Source: Streptomyces sp. LUP30
GTDB lineage: Bacteria > Actinomycetota > Actinomycetes > Streptomycetales > Streptomycetaceae
Length of the DNA stretch: 64,000 bases
Direction of reading: 5' to 3'
NCBI RefSeq assembly: GCF_001746365.1
Contig: NZ_MJAJ01000039.1
Location: forward strand, 1-64,000
The notes under the pieces were generated by a model. That model worked only from the letters and a program-made list of their open reading frames with translations. It had not been told where the DNA came from and searched no databases. Positions 48,622 through 58,237 of this stretch are shown in pieces; position 1 is the stretch's first letter; each line of letters begins with the position of its first letter. Position numbers and translations under genes: made by a program.

Positions 48622-50388
48622 TTACAGGTACTGCCCGGTGTTCGCCACCGTGTCGATGGAGCGTCCGGTGTCCGCGCCCTGCTTTCCGGTGATGAGGGTA
48701 CGGATGTAGACGATCCGTTCGCCCTTCTTTCCGGAGATGCGGGCCCAGTCGTCGGGGTTGGTGGTGTTGGGGAGGTCCTCGTTCTCCTTGAACTCGTCCA
48801 CGCACGCCTGGAGGAGGTGGGAGACGCGCAGGCCCTTCTGGTTGTGGTCGAGGAAGTCCTTGATGGCCATTTTCTTGGCGCGGCCGACGATGTTCTCGAT
48901 CATGGCGCCGGAGTTGAAGTCCTTGAAGTAGAGGACTTCCTTGTCTCCGTTGGCGTAGGTGACTTCCAGGAAGCGGTTTTCCTCGGATTCCGCGTACATG
49001 TGTTCCACTGCCGTCTGGATCATGCTCTGGACGGTGGTGGTCTTGTCGCCGCCGTGTTCGCCCACGTCCTCGGCGTGCAGGGGGAGGCGTTCGGTGAGGT
49101 ACTTCTGGAAGATGTCCTTGGCCGCTTCGGCGTCCGGGCGCTCGATCTTGATCTTCACGTCGAGGCGGCCGGGGCGCAGGATGGCGGGGTCGATCATGTC
49201 CTCGCGGTTGGAGGCGCCGATGACGACCACGTTCTGCAGGCCTTCGACACCGTCGATCTCGGCGAGGAGCTGCGGGACGATGGTGTTCTCGACATCGGAG
49301 CTGACGCCGGATCCGCGGGTGCGGAAGAGGGATTCCATCTCGTCGAAGAAGACGATGACGGGGGTGCCCTCGGAGGCCTTCTCCCTGGCGCGCTGGAAGA
49401 CGAGGCGGATCTGCCGCTCGGTCTCGCCGACGTACTTGTTGAGGAGCTCGGGGCCCTTGATGTTGAGGAAGAAGCTCTTGCCGGTGGCCTGGCCGGTGAC
49501 TTCGGCGACCTTTTTGGCCAGCGAGTTGGCGACGGCCTTGGCGATGAGCGTCTTGCCGCATCCGGGGGGTCCGTAGAGGAGGACGCCCTTGGGCGGGCGG
49601 AGCTCGTGCTCCTTGAAGAGGTCGGGGTAGAGGTAGGGCAGTTCGACGGCGTCGCGGATCATCTCGATCTGACCGCCGAGCCCGCCGATCTGCTCGTAGC
49701 CGATGTCGGGGACCTCTTCGAGGACGAGTTCCTCGACCTCGCTCTTGGGGACGATCTCGTAGACGTACCCGGAGCGGGGTTCGAGCAGGAGGGCGTCGCC
49801 GGGCCGGATGGTGACGTCCAGCAGGGGCTCGGCGAGCCTGACCACTCGTTCTTCGTCGGTGTGTCCGAGCACCAGGGCTCGTTCGCCGTCCTCGAGGATC
49901 TCCTTGAGGGTGACGATGTCGCCGACGCGCTCGTATTCCATGGCCTCGACCACGTTGAGCGCTTCGTTGAGCATGACTTCCTGGCCGCGTCGGAGTTCGT
50001 CGAGCTCGACGCCGGGGCTGACGTTCACGCGGAGTTTGCGGCCGCCGGTGAAGATGTCGGCCGTGCCGTCCTCGTTCGCCGTGAGGAAGACTCCGAAGCC
50101 GGCCGGCGGCTGGGCGAGCCGGTCGACTTCTTCCTTGAGGGCCACGATCTGGTCGCGGGCCTCGCGGAGCGTGTTGGCCAGTCGTTCGTTCTGGGCGGAC
50201 ACGCCGGCCAGGTTGGTCTGCAGCTCGACGATCCGCTCTTCGAGAATCCTCGTGTGTCGCGGAGAGTCGGCGAGCTTGCGTCGCAGGACGGCGATCTCCT
50301 GCTCAAGGTAGGCAATCTGCCCGGACGGGTCGTCGGACCCTCGTCCCGGGCGGATGCCGCGGTTCATGTCGTCGTCGTGGGCTGCCAC
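48622..50388 (-). CDS. arc: Proteasome-activating AAA ATPase ARC (Mpa)
   Basis: A 588-residue AAA ATPase. The N-terminal coiled coil (about 25-85) binds Pup. Two OB-fold domains (about 88-235) come before the AAA module, with Walker A GPPGCGKT near 273-280, Walker B IVFFDEME near 344-351 and [18 protein letters not shown]. The C-terminus NTGQYL carries the tail that docks into the 20S alpha ring. The GTG at 50388 ([11 protein letters not shown]) is chosen by homologue length and the GGAGGTGAGG site; an ATG at 50406 adds 6 residues. It is divergent from the ferredoxin gene. Confidence 0.96.
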   Translation of the reverse strand: MAAHDDDMNRGIRPGRGSDDPSGQIAYLEQEIAVLRRKLADSPRHTRILEERIVELQTNLAGVSAQNERLANTLREARDQIVALKEEVDRLAQPPAGFGVFLTANEDGTADIFTGGRKLRVNVSPGVELDELRRGQEVMLNEALNVVEAMEYERVGDIVTLKEILEDGERALVLGHTDEERVVRLAEPLLDVTIRPGDALLLEPRSGYVYEIVPKSEVEELVLEEVPDIGYEQIGGLGGQIEMIRDAVELPYLYPDLFKEHELRPPKGVLLYGPPGCGKTLIAKAVANSLAKKVAEVTGQATGKSFFLNIKGPELLNKYVGETERQIRLVFQRAREKASEGTPVIVFFDEMESLFRTRGSGVSSDVENTIVPQLLAEIDGVEGLQNVVVIGASNREDMIDPAILRPGRLDVKIKIERPDAEAAKDIFQKYLTERLPLHAEDVGEHGGDKTTTVQSMIQTAVEHMYAESEENRFLEVTYANGDKEVLYFKDFNSGAMIENIVGRAKKMAIKDFLDHNQKGLRVSHLLQACVDEFKENEDLPNTTNPDDWARISGKKGERIVYIRTLITGKQGADTGRSIDTVANTGQYL

Positions 50389-50631
50389 GGTCCTCACCTC
50401 CTCCAAGGGGAGCTGGACGCTTCCAGACCCTACCTGGGTGGGTGTCGATTGAAACCCCTAGATCACAAAGACTGTCGGGGTGTGTCCGATCTTCACCCTT
50501 GCGCTCTCCCTCACGCCAGGGGAATACCCACCGAACATGATTGGAAAGCGGCCGAGGGTAGGGTCGAAGTGTTCAACACCCGCCGGAGCCTGCATGGTTC
50601 CCTGGCGGCTCGACGGTAAACGGCAGGAGTT

Positions 50632-50937
50632 ATGGGCGTGCAGCAGGAGGCCGGTGTCGGTGGCGAGGCCTTGGAGGTGTGGATCGATCAGGATCTCTGC
50701 ACCGGTGACGGGATCTGCGCGCAGTACGCGCCGGAGGTTTTCGAGCTGGACATCGACGGCCTGGCGTATGTGAAGGGCGAGCAGGACGAGCTGTTGCAGG
50801 CCAAGGGGGCTGTGACGCCGGTGCCGTTGCCGTTGCTGGGGGACGTGGTGGACTCGGCGCGGGAGTGTCCGGGTGACTGCATTCATGTGCGTCGCGTTTC
50901 GGACAGGGTCGAGGTCTACGGTCCCGACGCGGAGTGA
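50632..50937 (+). CDS. Ferredoxin (3Fe-4S/4Fe-4S type)
   Basis: A 101-residue ferredoxin with Cys23, Cys29, Cys79 and Cys83. The pattern C-x5-C in DLCTGDGICAQYAPEVFEL, and C-P-x-x-C in ARECPGDCIHV, resemble single-cluster Streptomyces ferredoxins that serve P450s; the segment between the halves is longer than usual (about 50 residues). The ATG at 50632 follows AGGAG. Position next to arc is conserved in Streptomyces as I recall. Partner enzyme unknown; rarE is a P450 in the window, but 30 kb away. Confidence 0.88.
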   Translation: MGVQQEAGVGGEALEVWIDQDLCTGDGICAQYAPEVFELDIDGLAYVKGEQDELLQAKGAVTPVPLPLLGDVVDSARECPGDCIHVRRVSDRVEVYGPDAE

Positions 50938-50994
50938 GCGTCGTGGTTCGGGGTGTGACGGCTGTCTGATTTCTCACAGGGCGAACGGCCGGGT

Positions 50995-51561
50995 TCAGAC
51001 GGCGCGGGCGCCTGCGGGGGTCGAGCGGATGAACCTGTGGTCCTTCCACTGCCATCTGGCGCTGTCCTTGACGTCGGGGCAGCAGCTGGGCACGTCGGCG
51101 GTGGAGTAGCCGAGAAGGGTGGCGACGACGGCTCCGTCGGTGATGCCGAGGCCGGTGACGGTGTTGCGGGCCTTGGGGTCGATGAGGGTGGCGACCACAC
51201 GCGCGTGGGTGTCGTCGGCGCCGTGGGTGAGGACGTAGACGCCGTCGGGCGGGGTGCCCATGGGGGCGTCGCAGTGGACGACGGCGACTGTTTCGGGAGC
51301 GCCGTCGCCGTCGAGGTCGCCGGTGGCCTTTTTCACGACGAGGGCGGTCACGGGGCCGCATTGGATCGGGAAGTCGACGCCGGTGGTGGCGGGAGCGGCG
51401 GCGGGCCTGGCCGGGGAGCCGGCGGTCTGGGCGGCTGTCGCGGGTTTGGGTTGCAGCAGTGAGGAGAGGGCGACGACGCCGGCGACGGCCGTGGCGGTCG
51501 CGACCCAGTGGATGGGCCGGGTGTGGGTGTGTGCCAGTTCCGGGACGGCGGAGTGCTGCAC
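50995..51561 (-). CDS. Membrane-anchored or secreted hypothetical protein
   Basis: A 188-residue protein. A short basic/His-containing N-terminus and a hydrophobic segment WVATATAVAGVVALSSLL (residues about 18-36) are followed by an Ala/Pro linker. The extracellular domain contains a D-x-D-x-D loop (TGDLDGDGAPETVAVVHC), like integrin/FG-GAP-type calcium loops, and several cysteines. The GTG at 51561 is chosen because AGGAG lies 9 bases upstream; an ATG at 51612 is an alternative that adds 17 residues. Function unknown. Confidence 0.7.
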   Translation of the reverse strand: MQHSAVPELAHTHTRPIHWVATATAVAGVVALSSLLQPKPATAAQTAGSPARPAAAPATTGVDFPIQCGPVTALVVKKATGDLDGDGAPETVAVVHCDAPMGTPPDGVYVLTHGADDTHARVVATLIDPKARNTVTGLGITDGAVVATLLGYSTADVPSCCPDVKDSARWQWKDHRFIRSTPAGARAV

Positions 51562-51792
51562 TAGGTGTGTCTCCTGCGGGGCTGTGCCGGTGGGGGTGGG
51601 ATTGGCCAGCATCGTGCCACACGTCACAGGGTGGGGGAACGGCGGGGGTGCGGGATTTCGGACGTCCGGGGTGTGGTGTTCCGGGCGGGGGCGAACGGCG
51701 GCGGTGAACTGGCGAGGCGCCGTGGTGGAGTTCCCGGTGGGTGGGGGGAACTCGGCCACGGCGCCTTGTCGTTGTGGGTGGTGCGGGGTCGG

Positions 51793-52695
51793 TCAGCGGC
51801 CGTTGGCTCCGTCGGCGTTGGGGCCGGCGTAGTCCTCGCCGTAGGCGCCCTTGGCGGGGCGGCGGCGGCGCATGGGGGGCTCGACGCCGTCGGCGAGGCG
51901 ACGGGCGGTGAGGAGGAAGCCGGTGTGGCCGATCATGCGGTGGTCGGGGCGGACGGCGAGGCCTTCGATGTGCCAGTTGCGGATCATCGACTCCCAGGCG
52001 CTCGGCTCGTTGAAGCAGCCGATCTCGCGGATGGACTCGACGGTGCGCGCGAGCTGGGTGGTGGTCGCCACGTAGCAGCAGACGATGCCGCCGGGCACCA
52101 GGGCCTTGGAGACGGCCTCCAGGCATTCCCAGGGGGCGAGCATGTCGAGGATGACGCGGTCGACGTCGGTGTCGCTCAGGTTGTCCTGGAGGTCGCCGAC
52201 GGTGAGCTGCCAGGCCGGGTGCGGGCCGCCGAAGTAGCGCTCGACGTTCGTCCGCGCGATCTCGGCGAAGTCCTCGCGGCGCTCGTAGGAGTGCAGCATG
52301 CCCTGGTCGCCGATGGCGCGCAGCAGGAAGCTGCTGAGGGAGCCGGAGCCGACGCCGGCTTCGACGACGCGTGCGCCGGGGAAGATGTCGGCGAAGGCGA
52401 GGATCTGCCCCGCGTCCTTGGGGTAGACGACGGCTGCCCCGCGGGGCATGGACAGGACGTAGTCGGGGAGCAGGGGGCGCAGCGCGAGATAGGCGACGTT
52501 CCCGGTGGTGCGGACGACGCTGCCCTCGGGTGAGCCGATCAGTTCGTCGTGCGGGAAGGAACCCTTGTGGGTGTGGAAGTTCTTCCCGGCTTCGAGCGTG
52601 AACGTGTAGTGGCGGCCCTTGGGGTCGGTCAGCTGAACCTGGTCCCCGACCTTGAAGGGCCCGCGCCTGCGGGCGGCACCGGTCGGTTCGGACAT
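51793..52695 (-). CDS. trmI: tRNA (adenine-58-N1)-methyltransferase TrmI
   Basis: A 300-residue class I methyltransferase. The N-terminal OB-like domain (FKVGDQVQLTDPKGRHYTFTLEAGKNFHTHKGSFPHDELIG) is typical of TrmI. It is followed by PKDAGQILAFADIFPGARVVEAGVGSGSLSSFLLRAIGDQGMLHSYERREDFAEIARTNV, the SAM-binding region, and DRVILDMLAPWECLEAVSKALVPGG. It methylates A58 in the T-loop of tRNAs. It follows the protease gene by 58 bases and may be cotranscribed with it. Confidence 0.94.
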   Translation of the reverse strand: MSEPTGAARRRGPFKVGDQVQLTDPKGRHYTFTLEAGKNFHTHKGSFPHDELIGSPEGSVVRTTGNVAYLALRPLLPDYVLSMPRGAAVVYPKDAGQILAFADIFPGARVVEAGVGSGSLSSFLLRAIGDQGMLHSYERREDFAEIARTNVERYFGGPHPAWQLTVGDLQDNLSDTDVDRVILDMLAPWECLEAVSKALVPGGIVCCYVATTTQLARTVESIREIGCFNEPSAWESMIRNWHIEGLAVRPDHRMIGHTGFLLTARRLADGVEPPMRRRRPAKGAYGEDYAGPNADGANGR

Positions 52696-52753
52696 GTGAC
52701 CAGCCTACCGGCGTTTGGCGGGGCCGCCGACCATCGCCCGGGGGGCGCGGTGG

Positions 52754-54199
52754 TCAGTTGGGGCGGGCCATGGCCTTGACGAAGGCGCGCTCGACGTCGG
52801 CGGCGGAGAGGACGCCGAAGATCTCTCCGGTCTCCTCGACGACGAGGTATTCGGTGGCGGGGGTGGCGCGCAGGACGTCGAGGAGGTCTTCGCCGGCGAG
52901 TTCGGCGGAGACGCGCATGCCGTCGGTGAGGTCCTGGGCGAGGCCGCTGACGGCGACCCAGGGACGGCGGTGTTCGGGTACGCCGACGATGGCGGCTTCG
53001 CGGACGAGGGAGAGGGGCTCGCCGTGGGCGTCGACGACGACGAGGGCGCGGGCGCCGGCGTCGTTGGCGCGGCGGAGGGCTTCGGAGAGGGGGGTGTGGG
53101 TTTCCACGGGGACGGCGCGGCGGGTGAGGGTGCGGGCGCGCAGTTCGGGGAGGTGTTCGCGCAGGCGGGCCATGCGCAGGCTGTTGCCGGCGCCGGTCCA
53201 GATGATCGCGGCGAGGATGGCGGCGAGGAGGGCGTCGGTGACGGTGTCCATGCCGACGCTGTCCTCGGCGGTGGTGCCGAGGGCGCCGGACTGGGTGAGC
53301 AGGGGGAGGCCGATGAGGACGGAGACGGCGAGGGCGCGGCCGACCCAGGCGGCGGCGATGGTGCCGCTCATGGGTTTGCCGGTGATCTTCCAGACGACGG
53401 CGCGGAGCATGCGGCCGCCGTCGAGGGGGAGGCCGGGCAGCAGGTTGAAGATCGCGACGATGAGGTTGGAGATCATCAGGCCGGCGAGCAGGACGCCGGG
53501 GACGGTGCCGCGCTCGACGGGCTGCATGGCGAGGTAGAACAGGCCCGAGAGGGCGAGGGAGAGGAGGGGGCCGACGAAGGCGAGCCAGAACTCGCGGCCG
53601 GGGGTCTCGGCTTCTTTCTCGATCTCGGAGACGCCGCCGAAGAACTGGAGCTGGATGCGGCGGACCGGGAGTTCGAAGCGGAGGGCGGCGACGGTGTGGG
53701 CGAGTTCGTGGATGAGGACCGAGGCGTAGAAGGCGACGGCGAAGAAGAGGGAGACGAGGTAGCGGGCGGCGCCGAGTTCCGGCAGCACGCGGTCGAGCTG
53801 GCCGCCGAAGACCCAGGTGATGAGGGCGGCGACGAGGAACCAGCTGGGGGCTACGTAGACGGGCACGCCGAAGGGGCGGCCCATGAGGAGGCCGCCGCGG
53901 GGCTGCTCCGGGGGGCGCGCGGGCGGGGGGCCTTTGGGGAGGCCGGGGGGTGTGGGGCGCGGGGCGCCGGCCCGGTCGGCCCGGGCTTCGGGTGCGGCGG
54001 CCGCGTCGTCGTCCGGGGTGGGGCGGGGGGCGTTGCTGTCGTCGTGGGGCGTCGGCGGCTGCCGGGGGGCGTCCGGGGGGCCGTCGGCCGGGGCTTGGTT
54101 CGACTGGGGGTCGGTGGCCGGGGACGCAGGTGTCGCGGGGTGCTCGGCCGACTGCTCGTTGTCCGGCCGCGGCTGCCCGCTCCCGCCGCTTTCCACCAC
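52754..54199 (-). CDS. Site-2 protease (M50) with CBS domains
   Basis: A 481-residue intramembrane zinc metalloprotease. A disordered Pro/Ala/Asp-rich N-terminus (1-100) precedes the membrane domain with the zinc motif HELAH in SVLIHELAHTVAALRFELPVRRIQLQFFGGVSEIE. The second metal-binding segment is LLPGLPLDGGRML. Two C-terminal CBS domains (about 365-480) may sense adenine nucleotides. The type is the group III S2P. Substrate unknown; anti-sigma factors are the best known targets of the family. Divergent from the RecB-like gene. Confidence 0.92.
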   Translation of the reverse strand: MVESGGSGQPRPDNEQSAEHPATPASPATDPQSNQAPADGPPDAPRQPPTPHDDSNAPRPTPDDDAAAAPEARADRAGAPRPTPPGLPKGPPPARPPEQPRGGLLMGRPFGVPVYVAPSWFLVAALITWVFGGQLDRVLPELGAARYLVSLFFAVAFYASVLIHELAHTVAALRFELPVRRIQLQFFGGVSEIEKEAETPGREFWLAFVGPLLSLALSGLFYLAMQPVERGTVPGVLLAGLMISNLIVAIFNLLPGLPLDGGRMLRAVVWKITGKPMSGTIAAAWVGRALAVSVLIGLPLLTQSGALGTTAEDSVGMDTVTDALLAAILAAIIWTGAGNSLRMARLREHLPELRARTLTRRAVPVETHTPLSEALRRANDAGARALVVVDAHGEPLSLVREAAIVGVPEHRRPWVAVSGLAQDLTDGMRVSAELAGEDLLDVLRATPATEYLVVEETGEIFGVLSAADVERAFVKAMARPN

Positions 54200-54387
54200 G
54201 GTGTCCCCTCGATCGAAGCGTCTCCCGCCGGTGACGGGCGGGAGGGTCTGGGACCGATGGTATGCGGCGGTGGTGGTGTGTTCCGCCCCGGCACCCCCTG
54301 TGTTTCCCCGCCGGTCTTCGGTGTCCGGGGTGGGGAGGCGGTGCGGGCGGGGGTGACTGTCGGTGGCGGGCCGTAAGGTCTGTGGTC

Positions 54388-55383
54388 ATGGAGAGCAGCA
54401 GCGAGGACGTCGTCCAGGTGGGCGACGGCGGTGTCGTGGAGGGTCCGGCGGGCGTGGTGGCGGGTGAGGTCGCGGCCGGGTCGGAGGAGGTGGCGCCGGT
54501 GGTCGCGGCGGTGGCGCCGGCCTCGCTGTCGCCGTCGCGCGCCGGTGACTTCATGCAGTGCCCGCTGCTGTACCGGTTCCGGGTGATCGATCGGTTGCCG
54601 GAGAAGCCGAGTCCGGCGGCGACGCGGGGGACGCTGGTGCACGCGGTCCTCGAGCGGCTGTTCGACGCGCCGGCGGCCGAGCGGACGGCGCCGCGGGCCA
54701 AGTCGTTGATCCCCGGCCAGTGGGACCGGTTGCGGGAGAGCCGGCCCGAGGTGGTGGAGCTGTTCGCCGACGATCCGGAGGGCGAGCGGCTTGCGGGGTG
54801 GCTGGCGGAGGCGGAGCAGCTGGTGGAGCGCTGGTTCACGCTGGAGGATCCGACGCGGTTGGAGCCGGCCGAGCGGGAGCTGTTCGTGGAGGCGGAGCTG
54901 GAGTCGGGGCTGCGGTTGCGCGGGATCATCGACCGGGTCGATGTGGCGCCGACCGGCGAGGTGCGGATCGTCGACTACAAGACGGGCAAGGCGCCGCGGC
55001 CGGAGTACGCCGAGGGCGCGCTGTTCCAGATGAAGTTCTACGCGTTGGTGGTGTGGCGGCTGAAGAACGTGGTCCCGCGGCGGCTGCAGCTGGTCTACCT
55101 GGGCAGCGGGGACGTGCTGACGTACGACCCGGTGCTCGCGGATCTGGAGCGGGTGGAGCGCAAGCTGCTCGCGTTGTGGGAGGCGATCCGGCAGGCGACG
55201 GAGACGGGTGAGTGGCGGCCGCGGCCGACGAAGCTGTGCGGTTGGTGTGATCACCAGGCGCACTGTCCGGAGTTCGGCGGCACTCCCCCGCCGTATCCGC
55301 TGGCGGTGACGCTTTCCGCGCCGGAGCCGGTGAGGGCGGCCGAGTCGGAGGGTGGGGCGCAGGGCAGAATGGGGCCGGGCTAG
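54388..55383 (+). CDS. RecB-family PD-(D/E)XK nuclease with Fe-S cluster motif
   Basis: A 331-residue nuclease. The start MESSSEDVV is followed by an Ala/Val-rich low-complexity N-terminus to about residue 45. Then come SPSRAGDFMQCPLLYRF (Cys58), GTLVHAVLERLF (His85), the metal-binding Asp182 (GIIDRVD), and Asp196 and Lys198 in RIVDYKTGK. The C-terminal Cys284, Cys287 and Cys293 (CGWCDHQAHC) complete a four-cysteine Fe-S arrangement with Cys58, as in AddB/Cas4-type nucleases. It would cut DNA ends or single strands in repair. ATG at 54388; upstream codons are not conserved-looking. Confidence 0.9.
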   Translation: MESSSEDVVQVGDGGVVEGPAGVVAGEVAAGSEEVAPVVAAVAPASLSPSRAGDFMQCPLLYRFRVIDRLPEKPSPAATRGTLVHAVLERLFDAPAAERTAPRAKSLIPGQWDRLRESRPEVVELFADDPEGERLAGWLAEAEQLVERWFTLEDPTRLEPAERELFVEAELESGLRLRGIIDRVDVAPTGEVRIVDYKTGKAPRPEYAEGALFQMKFYALVVWRLKNVVPRRLQLVYLGSGDVLTYDPVLADLERVERKLLALWEAIRQATETGEWRPRPTKLCGWCDHQAHCPEFGGTPPPYPLAVTLSAPEPVRAAESEGGAQGRMGPG

Positions 55384-55397
55384 AGAAGGAGATTCAT

Positions 55398-56069
55398 GTG
55401 GCCATCCGCGTCCTACTGGTCGACGACCAGCCGCTGCTGCGCACGGGCTTCCGGATGATTCTGGAGGCCGAGCAGGACATCGCGGTCGTCGGCGAGGCCG
55501 GAGACGGTCTGCAGGCTCTCGACCAGGTGCGGGCGTTGCAGCCCGATGTGGTGTTGATGGACATTCGTATGCCGCGGATGGACGGGGTGGAGGCGACCCG
55601 TCAGATCACCGGCCCTGGGCGGGACGGGCCGGCGAAGGTGCTCGTGCTGACGACGTTCGATCTCGACGAGTACGTGGTGGAGGCGTTGCGGGCGGGGGCG
55701 AGCGGGTTCCTGCTGAAGGACGCGCCGGCCGTCGAACTGGTGCAGGCGATCCGGGTGGTGGCCGCGGGCGAGGCCCTGCTGGCACCGAGCATCACGCGTC
55801 GGCTGCTGGACAAGTACGCCACGCATCTGCCGTCGGGCGACGAGCCGGTGCCGGACACGCTGCACACGCTCACCGACCGTGAGGTGGAGGTGCTGAAGCT
55901 GGTGGCGCGGGGCCTGTCGAACGCCGAGATCGCCGCGGATCTGTTCGTCAGCGAGACGACGGTGAAGACGCATGTGGGGCATGTGCTGACGAAGTTGGGG
56001 CTGCGCGACCGGGTGCAGGCCGCGGTGTACGCGTACGAGAGCGGTCTGGTGCGTCCAGGCGCTCAGTGA
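55398..56069 (+). CDS. NarL/FixJ-family response regulator, no kinase nearby
   Basis: A 223-residue response regulator. The receiver domain (VLLVDDQPLLRTGFRMILE) has Asp9, Asp10, phospho-acceptor Asp55 in VVLMDIRMPRMDG, Thr86 and Lys107. A LuxR-type helix-turn-helix follows (LTDREVEVLKLVARGLSNAEIAADLFVSETTVKTHVGHVLTKLGLRDRVQAAVYAYE). GTG start, 14 bases after the RecB-like stop with AGAAGGAG upstream, so it is probably cotranscribed with the nuclease. No histidine kinase gene is within the window. Confidence 0.93.
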   Translation: MAIRVLLVDDQPLLRTGFRMILEAEQDIAVVGEAGDGLQALDQVRALQPDVVLMDIRMPRMDGVEATRQITGPGRDGPAKVLVLTTFDLDEYVVEALRAGASGFLLKDAPAVELVQAIRVVAAGEALLAPSITRRLLDKYATHLPSGDEPVPDTLHTLTDREVEVLKLVARGLSNAEIAADLFVSETTVKTHVGHVLTKLGLRDRVQAAVYAYESGLVRPGAQ

Positions 56070-56091
56070 CGCGCGGCTCGGGTACGACGGT

Positions 56092-56125
56092 GAAGGGCGC
56101 CCCTTGTCGGCAAGGGGCGCCCTTC
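56092..56125. terminator. Bidirectional terminator between the response regulator and SBP genes
   Basis: A perfect 15-base stem (GAAGGGCGCCCCTTG / CAAGGGGCGCCCTTC) with a TCGG tetraloop, between the stops of convergent genes. Confidence 0.9.
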
Positions 56126-56149
56126 GTCGTCCGTGGTGCTCGGGGTGGG

Positions 56150-57757
56150 TCAGTTGCTGGAGCCTCGGCCGAGTTCCCACAGCTGCAGGGTCGCGGAGGA
56201 GTTCAGCACGTAGGCCGTGCCCGTGACGTCGTTGTTGGCGGCGACGTACTGCTTGCCCTGCCACAGCGGCAGGATCGGGACGTCCTTGGCGACGATGTCC
56301 TGGACCTCGGTGAGGGACTTGGCGGCGCTGAGGCGGTCGGCCTCGCGGCGGGAGGCCGGGATCAGCTTGTTGATGATGTCGCTGTTGGAGTACGGGGACT
56401 TGAGGAAGTTGTCCTTGTCCAGGAACGGCGCGACGAAGTTGTCGGCGTCGGGGAAGTCGGGGAACCAGCCCATGCCGTAGACGGCGTACTCGCCCTTGCG
56501 CTCGGCCGGGACGAACGAGTCCCAGGGAGTGCCCTTGATGGTGACGTCGAACAGCCCACTGCTGTTGAGCTGCTTCTGCAGCGTCTCGAACTCCTGCTTG
56601 GTGGCCGGGCCGTAGTGGTCGGTCGTGTAGTTCAGCGTCAGCTTCACCGGGGTGCTGATGTCGGCGTCGGCCAGCAGGGACTTGGCCTTGCCGACGTTCG
56701 GGTCGCCGTAGGTGTTGAAGAACGAGTTGGAGTGACCGGTGACGGTGGCCGGGACCAGCGAGTAGAGGGGCTCGGCCTGGGAGCCGTAGACCTCGGAGAC
56801 GAGCTGGCCGCGGTTGACGACCTGGGCCATCGCCTGGCGCACGGCCTTCGACTTGACCGTCGAGTCGGTGGTGTCGAAGGCGAGGTAGCGGATCTCGAGG
56901 CCGTTGAGCTCGACGAGGTCGATGTCGCCGGAGGCCGAGGAGTCGGAGAGCTTGCGTATCTGCTGGGGCGACATGGTGCGGGTCATGAGGTCGATGTCGC
57001 CCTTTTGCAGGGCGGTGCCCATGGCGTCGGCGTCCTTGAAGGAGACCATGTCGACCTCGTCGTTGTTCACCGGCAGCGTCCCCTTGTAGTGGGGGTTCTT
57101 GGTGAACACGGCCTTGGTCATCTCGTCGCCGTCGGTCTCGGCCTTGAGGGTGTACGGGCCGGAGCCGTCGACGTCGAAGCCGTCGCGCAGCTTGTTCTTC
57201 TCGTAGTCGGCCGGGTTGACGATGCCGGCGACCGGGGTCGACAGCTTGAAGGGGAACGTCGCGTCGGCGGTCTTGAGATGGAAGATGACTTCGTTGTCGC
57301 CCTGCGTTTCGATGGTGTCGATGGTGGACAGCAGGGCGAAGACGCCGGAGTCGGCCTTGATGGTGCGGGCGCGCTCGATGGAGAACTTCACGTCCTTGGC
57401 GGTCACGGCGTCGCCGTTGGCGAACTTCAGGCCGCTGCGCAGCTTGCAGGAGTAGCGCTCGTTGCCGGTGTCGGTGAAACGGCAGCTCTCGGCGGCTTCG
57501 GGGACCGGCTCGCCCTCGCCCTTGGGCTGGATCATCAGGGTCTGCACGGTCTGGCGCAGGATGTTCCAGGTGCCGACGTCGTAGGAGTAGGCCGGGTCGA
57601 GCGGGGCCGGGGCGTCCTTCGTTGCCGTGAACCGGTCGGTGGTGCCGACGACGATGGCGTCGCCGCTGCCGCTCCCGCTGTCGGTTCCGCCGCAGGCCGC
57701 GAGCGCGGGCGCGAGCAGACCGACGACGGCCGGCAGCACCAAAGTCTTACGGTTCAT
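56150..57757 (-). CDS. Lipoprotein substrate-binding protein, family 5 (peptide/nickel ABC)
   Basis: A 535-residue extracytoplasmic binding protein. The signal peptide MNRKTLVLPAVVGLLAPALAAC ends with lipidated Cys22. The family 5 pattern follows: LDPAYSYDVGTWNILRQTVQTLM, LRSGLKFANGDAVTAKDVKFSIERA, SGPYTL, and KAVRQAMAQVVNRGQLVSEVYG. No ABC permease or ATPase gene is next to it, so it must work with components encoded elsewhere or act as a signal receptor. Ligand probably a peptide or similar. Confidence 0.92.
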   Translation of the reverse strand: MNRKTLVLPAVVGLLAPALAACGGTDSGSGSGDAIVVGTTDRFTATKDAPAPLDPAYSYDVGTWNILRQTVQTLMIQPKGEGEPVPEAAESCRFTDTGNERYSCKLRSGLKFANGDAVTAKDVKFSIERARTIKADSGVFALLSTIDTIETQGDNEVIFHLKTADATFPFKLSTPVAGIVNPADYEKNKLRDGFDVDGSGPYTLKAETDGDEMTKAVFTKNPHYKGTLPVNNDEVDMVSFKDADAMGTALQKGDIDLMTRTMSPQQIRKLSDSSASGDIDLVELNGLEIRYLAFDTTDSTVKSKAVRQAMAQVVNRGQLVSEVYGSQAEPLYSLVPATVTGHSNSFFNTYGDPNVGKAKSLLADADISTPVKLTLNYTTDHYGPATKQEFETLQKQLNSSGLFDVTIKGTPWDSFVPAERKGEYAVYGMGWFPDFPDADNFVAPFLDKDNFLKSPYSNSDIINKLIPASRREADRLSAAKSLTEVQDIVAKDVPILPLWQGKQYVAANNDVTGTAYVLNSSATLQLWELGRGSSN

Positions 57758-58088
57758 GCTCGAGTTTCTCCACAGCTGTCGGTCCGTGTACCCGGCATGC
57801 AGGGGTGGCGCTGCGGATCACGGGGTAAGGGCGATGTTCTCGCGACGAGATTAGTCCGGACCGGCAGGACGGTTGACGGCCACCGGAGTTGAATGCCCAT
57901 CACGCTGCGAAACCGGCTGCGGACGCACTGAACAGCCGTCAGCGGAAGGATTCGTACAGCCGCTCACCAATCGGGACACAAGGATGCACCCCGGGGCGTC
58001 CCACGAGACTGCGATACACACGGAGAGTCATCTGTCGAGCCTTGAACGGGTGGGGAACGTCACACGCATAAAACGTCCGGGCAGAGCG

Positions 58089-58134
58089 GAATTCGGCCGT
58101 CACGGAGCACTCGGTGAAGATCCGAATTCGGCCG
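58089..58134. repeat. Direct repeat GAATTCGGCCG, 35-base period
   Basis: Two exact 11-base copies start 35 bases apart, with a related GAATTCC 25 bases beyond the second start. The AT-containing core in a GC-rich genome is unusual. Confidence 0.6.
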
Positions 58135-58217
58135 CGCGCACACCCGTCGAATTCCCCGCAATCGACGGTGCACGCTGGGTGAACGCCTATCGCATTTCCG
58201 TCATCGGTCGCTCACCA

Positions 58218-58237
58218 ATGATCGCGACCGCGATCAT
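58218..58237 (-). terminator. Short hairpin after the HAD gene
   Basis: Eight-base perfect arms ATGATCGC / GCGATCAT with a 4-base loop, 22 bases past the HAD stop. Weaker than the other hairpins. Confidence 0.4.

Noticed and set aside
56150-57757. Complete peptide ABC transporter operon
   Set aside because: Only the binding lipoprotein is present; both sides are occupied by unrelated genes and non-coding DNA.
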